Assembly: GCF_003850565.1 (NCBI RefSeq) | Contig: NZ_CP027706.1 | Location: 2,108,001 to 2,172,000 of the forward strand | Reading direction: 5' to 3' | Length of the DNA: 64,000 bases | DNA from: Pseudomonas sessilinigenes | GTDB taxonomy: Bacteria; Pseudomonadota; Gammaproteobacteria; Pseudomonadales; Pseudomonadaceae | In this document: positions 60,474 to 64,000 of the stretch, in pieces | Position numbering within the stretch: position 1 is the first letter of the stretch | Layout of the letters: each line of letters starts with the position of its first letter | Program-made: the position numbers and the translations under genes | The notes under the pieces: model-generated | What the model saw: the letters and a program-made list of their open reading frames with translations, nothing else | Told to the model about the DNA's origin: nothing | Database searches by the model: none

Positions 60474-60515
60474 TGTATACAATCATATGGACAGTTGTCT
60501 TTGATGTTGCATACA
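60474..60515. promoter_or_regulatory. Possible operator upstream of the permease
   Basis: TGTATACA (60474-60481) is a perfect palindrome, and TGCATACA (60508-60515) is a one-base variant 26 bases downstream. Sites of this form are often bound by GntR-type regulators. It overlaps the likely promoter. Confidence 0.4.
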
Positions 60516-60550
60516 GTGTGTCCATAACAAAAACAGGAAGCCCTCACACC

Positions 60551-62086
60551 ATGACTACGCCCCAGGTTTCACCGCAGCGGCCCGAAGACGAAAATTTGGG
60601 TGTTGGCGCAAACATGGCCTATGGCCTGCAGCATGTTCTGACCATGTATGGCGGTATCGTCGCTGTGCCTCTGATTGTCGGCCAGGCAGCCGGCCTGTCC
60701 TCGGCAGAGATCGGTTTGCTGGTCGCGGCCTCGCTGTTTGCCGGAGGGCTGGCCACTCTGTTGCAGACTCTTGGCGTACCGTTCTTCGGTTGCCGGCTGC
60801 CGCTGGTACAGGGCGTGTCCTTCGCGGGTGTGTCGACCATGGTGGCGATCGTCACCAGTGGTGGTGAAGGCGGTTTTCAATCGGTGCTGGGGGCGGTGAT
60901 CGCCGCGTCGTTGATCGGCTTGTTGATCACCCCGGTGTTTTCCCGTATCACCAAATTCTTCCCGCCCTTGGTCACTGGCATTGTGATCACCACGATCGGC
61001 CTGACGCTGATGCCCGTGGCGGCGCGCTGGGCCATGGGCGGCAACAGCCGGTCGCCGGATTTCGGCAGCATGTCGAACATCGGCCTGGCCGCCGTCACCC
61101 TGGTGCTGGTGCTGATGTTGAGCAAGATCGGCAGTGCGGCGATTTCCCGGCTGTCGATCCTGCTCGCCATGATCATCGGTACCGTGATCGCCGTATTCCT
61201 GGGCATGGCCGATTTCTCTGGTGTCGCCCAGGGGCCGATGTTCGGCCTGCCCACGCCGTTCCACTTCGGCATGCCGACTTTCCATGTCGCGGCGATCCTG
61301 TCGATGTGCATCGTGGTCATGGTGACCTTGGTGGAGACTTCCGCGGACATCCTGGCAGTGGGGGAGATCATCCATACCAAGGTCGACTCCAAGCGCCTGG
61401 GTAATGGCCTACGGGCCGATATGCTATCGAGCATGATCGCGCCGATCTTCGGTTCCTTTACCCAAAGCGCCTTTGCCCAGAACGTCGGGTTGGTGGCGGT
61501 TACCGGAATCAAGAGCCGCTTCGTGGTCGCCACCGGCGGATTGTTCCTGGTGATCCTTGGCCTGTTGCCATTCATGGGGCGTGTAATCGCCGCAGTACCG
61601 ACCTCCGTGCTCGGTGGGGCCGGGATCGTATTGTTCGGCACCGTGGCGGCCAGCGGTATCCGCACCTTGTCCAAGGTCGACTATCGCAACAACATGAACC
61701 TGATCATCGTTGCCACTTCCATCGGTTTCGGCATGATCCCGATTGCCGCACCCAGCTTCTACGATCATTTCCCCAGTTGGTTCGCGACGATCTTCCATTC
61801 CGGTATCAGTTCCTCGGCGATCATGGCGATCCTGCTGAACCTGGCCTTCAACCATTTCACCACCGGCAACTCCGACCAGCAGTCGGTGTTCGTCGCCGGT
61901 ACCGAGCGCAGCCTGCGTTTCCAGGACATCGCGGTACTGCGTGAGGGAGACTATTTCAGTGGTGGCAAGCTGCACGATGCCGAGGGCAATGAGGTGCCCT
62001 TGGTGGCTGATGGCTTGGTGGGCGATGTGCAGGCAGAGGGCGCGACGCCCAGCCATGCGAGGAGCAGCGTAGAGGCGACTCACTGA
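60551..62086 (+). CDS. NCS2 xanthine/uric acid permease
   Basis: A 511-residue inner-membrane purine permease of the nucleobase-cation symporter 2 family. Many hydrophobic segments begin with NMAYGLQHVLTMYGGIVAVP. The family signature residues are in QGVSFAGVSTM, VETSADILAVGEIIHTKVD and FGSFTQSAFAQNVGLVAVTG, the Q-N motif in helix 10. Xanthine or uric acid is more likely than uracil from this signature. ATG 60551 is preferred to the long upstream frame. Confidence 0.88.
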   Translation: MTTPQVSPQRPEDENLGVGANMAYGLQHVLTMYGGIVAVPLIVGQAAGLSSAEIGLLVAASLFAGGLATLLQTLGVPFFGCRLPLVQGVSFAGVSTMVAIVTSGGEGGFQSVLGAVIAASLIGLLITPVFSRITKFFPPLVTGIVITTIGLTLMPVAARWAMGGNSRSPDFGSMSNIGLAAVTLVLVLMLSKIGSAAISRLSILLAMIIGTVIAVFLGMADFSGVAQGPMFGLPTPFHFGMPTFHVAAILSMCIVVMVTLVETSADILAVGEIIHTKVDSKRLGNGLRADMLSSMIAPIFGSFTQSAFAQNVGLVAVTGIKSRFVVATGGLFLVILGLLPFMGRVIAAVPTSVLGGAGIVLFGTVAASGIRTLSKVDYRNNMNLIIVATSIGFGMIPIAAPSFYDHFPSWFATIFHSGISSSAIMAILLNLAFNHFTTGNSDQQSVFVAGTERSLRFQDIAVLREGDYFSGGKLHDAEGNEVPLVADGLVGDVQAEGATPSHARSSVEATH

Positions 62087-62106
62087 CGTGAGTGGCTGTC
62101 GTAAGC

Positions 62107-62132
62107 AACCGGCGCCTTGGGGCGCCGGTTTT
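62107..62132. terminator. Terminator after the permease
   Basis: AACCGGCGCC and GGCGCCGGTT form a 10-bp stem with a TTGG loop, between convergent genes. Confidence 0.8.
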
Positions 62133-62146
62133 GCATCAGGGCCTGG

Positions 62147-62725
62147 TTATTCCAGGTTTTCCAGCGGGGCCAGTGCCTGGATGACCTCGGCGTCGTTTTT
62201 GTACTGCTCGCGCAAGCTGGCGAGTTGGCGATCCAGGCCGATGCAGGTCTTGGTGGCTTTTTCCAGCTCCGCGCGGCGCTCGGCGTCGTAGGGCTCCTCT
62301 CCGGCGAAGTGCAAGCATTCTTCATGGCGCTGCAGAAAGGTCGTGACCTCGGCTGGCAGCTGAGCGCGCCCATAGTGACCGGCGAATTGCAGGCGCTGCT
62401 CCTCGACCCAGCCGGTGTAGTCTTCACCACCCTTGGCGATGTACATGACCTGGGCCCAGCCGTTGTCAGTGGAGGCGTACACCGTCAGGCCATCGCCAGG
62501 GATCACGAAGAGTTTCTTGTCCACGCAGGCGGGGTTCGGAGCGCTGTGAAAGTGCAGGCGGCCCGTGCCGGTAACCTTGGCCTCCAGGGGAGGGCGGTAG
62601 TCGCCAGCTTCCTGGGAGGCGCTTTCGCCCAGGGCGGCGCAATCTATCGCTGGGTTGGCCAGGGCGGGTAGCGGCAATAGCAAGAGCATGCCGCACAGGG
62701 GCAAGAGGCGCAGGGGTCGGTCCAT
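62147..62725 (-). CDS. Exported protein with SH3-like region
   Basis: A 192-residue protein with a signal peptide (MDRPLRLLPLCGMLLLLPLPALA). The middle (KLFVIPGDGLTVYASTDNGW and YIAKGGEDYTGWVEEQRL) resembles a bacterial SH3-like fold. A helical C-terminus follows (LEKATKTCIGLDRQLASLRE). Cys pairs in IDCAALG and PACVDK may form a disulfide. I do not recognise a named family. It is probably periplasmic. Confidence 0.75.
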   Translation of the reverse strand: MDRPLRLLPLCGMLLLLPLPALANPAIDCAALGESASQEAGDYRPPLEAKVTGTGRLHFHSAPNPACVDKKLFVIPGDGLTVYASTDNGWAQVMYIAKGGEDYTGWVEEQRLQFAGHYGRAQLPAEVTTFLQRHEECLHFAGEEPYDAERRAELEKATKTCIGLDRQLASLREQYKNDAEVIQALAPLENLE

Positions 62726-62821
62726 CGCAAGGTGTCCATGAAGGCGGGTTGAAGGGCGCGATGGTAATGACAAAGACGCGGCCTGTGAATGATCGGCGGC
62801 CGCGTCTTGCGCTTCGGCGCG

Positions 62822-63976
62822 TTACTGTGCGGCTTTGAACTGTCCCTGGCGCACCAGGGACAGGGCGAATACCACCACGATGGCGGCGGCGGCCGACAGG
62901 GTCAGTGGCAGGCCATAGCTACCACTGCTCATGGCTGCGCCACTGAGCAGTGGTCCCAGCAGGCTGCCAATGCCCCAGAGCAGGCCGGCACTGGCGTTGG
63001 CGGTGACCAGGTCCGGGCCGCTGAAGGATTCCCCGATCAGCACGATCGCCAGGGTATAGATGCCGCCGGCCACCGCACCCAGGATCACCAGGCTCGGCCA
63101 TAGCAGGCCTGGGGTTTGCATCAGCATCGGCAGGCCAAGACCGATCAGCAGCGAGATGATGCCGCAGCCCAGGTAGATGCCCGGACGTCCGAGCTTGTCC
63201 GAGAGCCAGCCCAGGGGAAACTGGAATGCCGTGTCGCCCAATAGAATGATGGTCACCATCAGTGCTGCAAGCTTGATGCTGTAGCCGTGGCCGGCGGCGT
63301 AGACCGGAAACAGCGACAGCACCATGCTGTCGAAGAAGGCGAAGAACAGGATGCCCACGCATAGCGCCGGGGCAATCCGAATGAAGCCCAGCACGGAGAA
63401 TGTCCGGCTCTCGGCATGGGGGCTCGGCGCATCCTCCTGGGGCAGGATCAGCCAGACCACGGCAATCGCTACGGCGTAGCCGATGCTGACGATGGCCAGC
63501 ACGGCCGGTCCCTCGGTGCCCAGTAGGGAGACCAGGCCCGGGCCCAGCAACTGAAAGAAGGTGAAGCAGGTGGTATAGACCGCGACCAGTCGCCCGCGGG
63601 TGGCATCTTCGGCCATTTCATTGACCCAGGTTTCGCCGAGAATGATGATCAGCCCGGCGCCCAGGCCCATGCTGATGCGGGCCAGGCCCAGGCTATAGAG
63701 GCCGGTACCAGGCACCTCCAGGGCTGCGACGCTCAGGGCGCAGAGGCTGAAGCACAGCAGATAGATCTGGCGACGGGTGAAGCGTTGGCACAGCGTATTG
63801 ACCAGGAACGCCGACAGCATCATGCCGGCTGCCGGCAGGGCTGACATGAGGCCTATCTGGTTGTTGGACGCACCGGCCTGGTAAAGGCGCAGGGCGAGGA
63901 TCGGCACCGTGGAGCCAATGCTCAGGCCAACGATGGAGATGCCCAGGATCAGGGCGGCTAACAAAGCTTTGTTCAT
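62822..63976 (-). CDS. MFS transporter (YcaD-like)
   Basis: A 384-residue, twelve-helix major facilitator. Helix 1 is LLAALILGISIVGLSIGSTV. The first-half loop carries ARISMGLGAGLIIILGETW, and the second half shows GDTAFQFPLGWLSDKLGRPG. These features resemble the YcaD/CsbX-like group. The substrate is unknown. A GC-rich hairpin (62773-62808) without a clear T-run lies just downstream. Confidence 0.85.
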   Translation of the reverse strand: MNKALLAALILGISIVGLSIGSTVPILALRLYQAGASNNQIGLMSALPAAGMMLSAFLVNTLCQRFTRRQIYLLCFSLCALSVAALEVPGTGLYSLGLARISMGLGAGLIIILGETWVNEMAEDATRGRLVAVYTTCFTFFQLLGPGLVSLLGTEGPAVLAIVSIGYAVAIAVVWLILPQEDAPSPHAESRTFSVLGFIRIAPALCVGILFFAFFDSMVLSLFPVYAAGHGYSIKLAALMVTIILLGDTAFQFPLGWLSDKLGRPGIYLGCGIISLLIGLGLPMLMQTPGLLWPSLVILGAVAGGIYTLAIVLIGESFSGPDLVTANASAGLLWGIGSLLGPLLSGAAMSSGSYGLPLTLSAAAAIVVVFALSLVRQGQFKAAQ

Positions 63977-64000
63977 GGCTCAGGACCTGCACCTGAAGAT

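Larger units (their letters stand above)
60241..60550 (+). other. Intergenic region upstream of the NCS2 permease
   Basis: About 310 bases: the nat terminator at 60273-60305, then a stretch with TTGGCA (60461-60466) and CATATG (60484-60489) spaced 17, and palindromic TGTATACA with a related TGCATACA downstream. No gene is convincing here. Confidence 0.55.

Noticed and set aside
62773..62808. Hairpin downstream of the last MFS gene as a terminator
   Set aside because: AAGACGCGGCC and GGCCGCGTCTT pair, but the loop is long and there is no T-run, so it is not listed as a terminator.

Overview
The window is chromosomal DNA from a Pseudomonas of the broad P. fluorescens group. The inference rests on GC-rich Pseudomonas-type coding sequence and on gene order. 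One block (universal stress protein, fadBA, topA, sulA-lexA, psrA, nagZ, csiV, mfd, GAPDH, apbE, sthA, glpQ-like, PilZ, lolCDE) follows the P. aeruginosa PA3017-PA2986 order as I remember it. A second block (copS/copR, copper cupredoxin, queF, DUF4404, PhnX-related protein, mlaA, PilZ, rssB, STAS protein, tal, dusA) follows PA2810-PA2795. No rRNA, tRNA, CRISPR array, insertion sequence, integrase or prophage was seen.

Layout. 1-5 kb: start of acnA, then rlmM, tusA, a MATE exporter and pdxB. 5-12 kb: an ABC exporter, the lytic transglycosylase slt, the ABC-F protein uup and a universal stress protein. 12.7-16.1 kb: the fatty-acid beta-oxidation operon fadBA. 16.5-19.2 kb: topA. 19.9-22.5 kb: an accessory-looking cassette of two tandem DUF3137-like membrane proteins plus LemA. 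22.6-26.2 kb: the SOS pair lexA-sulA with two LexA boxes, the fatty-acid regulator psrA with a double operator on its own promoter, and nagZ. 26-35 kb: an SNF2/SWIM helicase, csiV, mfd and an N-terminally extended GAPDH. 35-40.5 kb: an organic-acid MHS transporter, an apbE that has lost its usual nqr neighbours, sthA, a glycerophosphodiesterase and a PilZ protein. 40.5-43.8 kb: lolCDE. 43.8-46.6 kb: the copper sensor pair copS/copR, divergent from a copper cupredoxin, with a CopR box between. 46.7-53.9 kb: queF, DUF4404, a catalytically dead-looking PhnX relative, mlaA, PilZ, rssB plus STAS partner, tal and dusA. 54-64 kb: a more variable tail with a beta-lactamase-fold hydrolase, a lipoprotein, a diguanylate cyclase, two GNAT acetyltransferases, an arylamine N-acetyltransferase, an NCS2 purine permease, an SH3-like exported protein and an MFS transporter.

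Functional themes are envelope maintenance (lolCDE, mlaA, slt, nagZ, csiV), DNA damage and topology (lexA, sulA, mfd, topA, uup), fatty-acid oxidation with its regulator PsrA, redox and carbon metabolism (GAPDH, sthA, tal, acnA), copper homeostasis, and signalling through c-di-GMP and sigma-factor control (PilZ proteins, diguanylate cyclase, RssB/STAS).

The best candidate for an undescribed system is the LemA plus two DUF3137-like cassette at 19885-22481. Other points of interest are the apbE gene with no NQR operon beside it, a HAD-fold protein lacking its nucleophile, an MlaA with no lipobox, and the variable flank at the 5' end of dusA. All calls come from reading translations and motifs; no database search was run.
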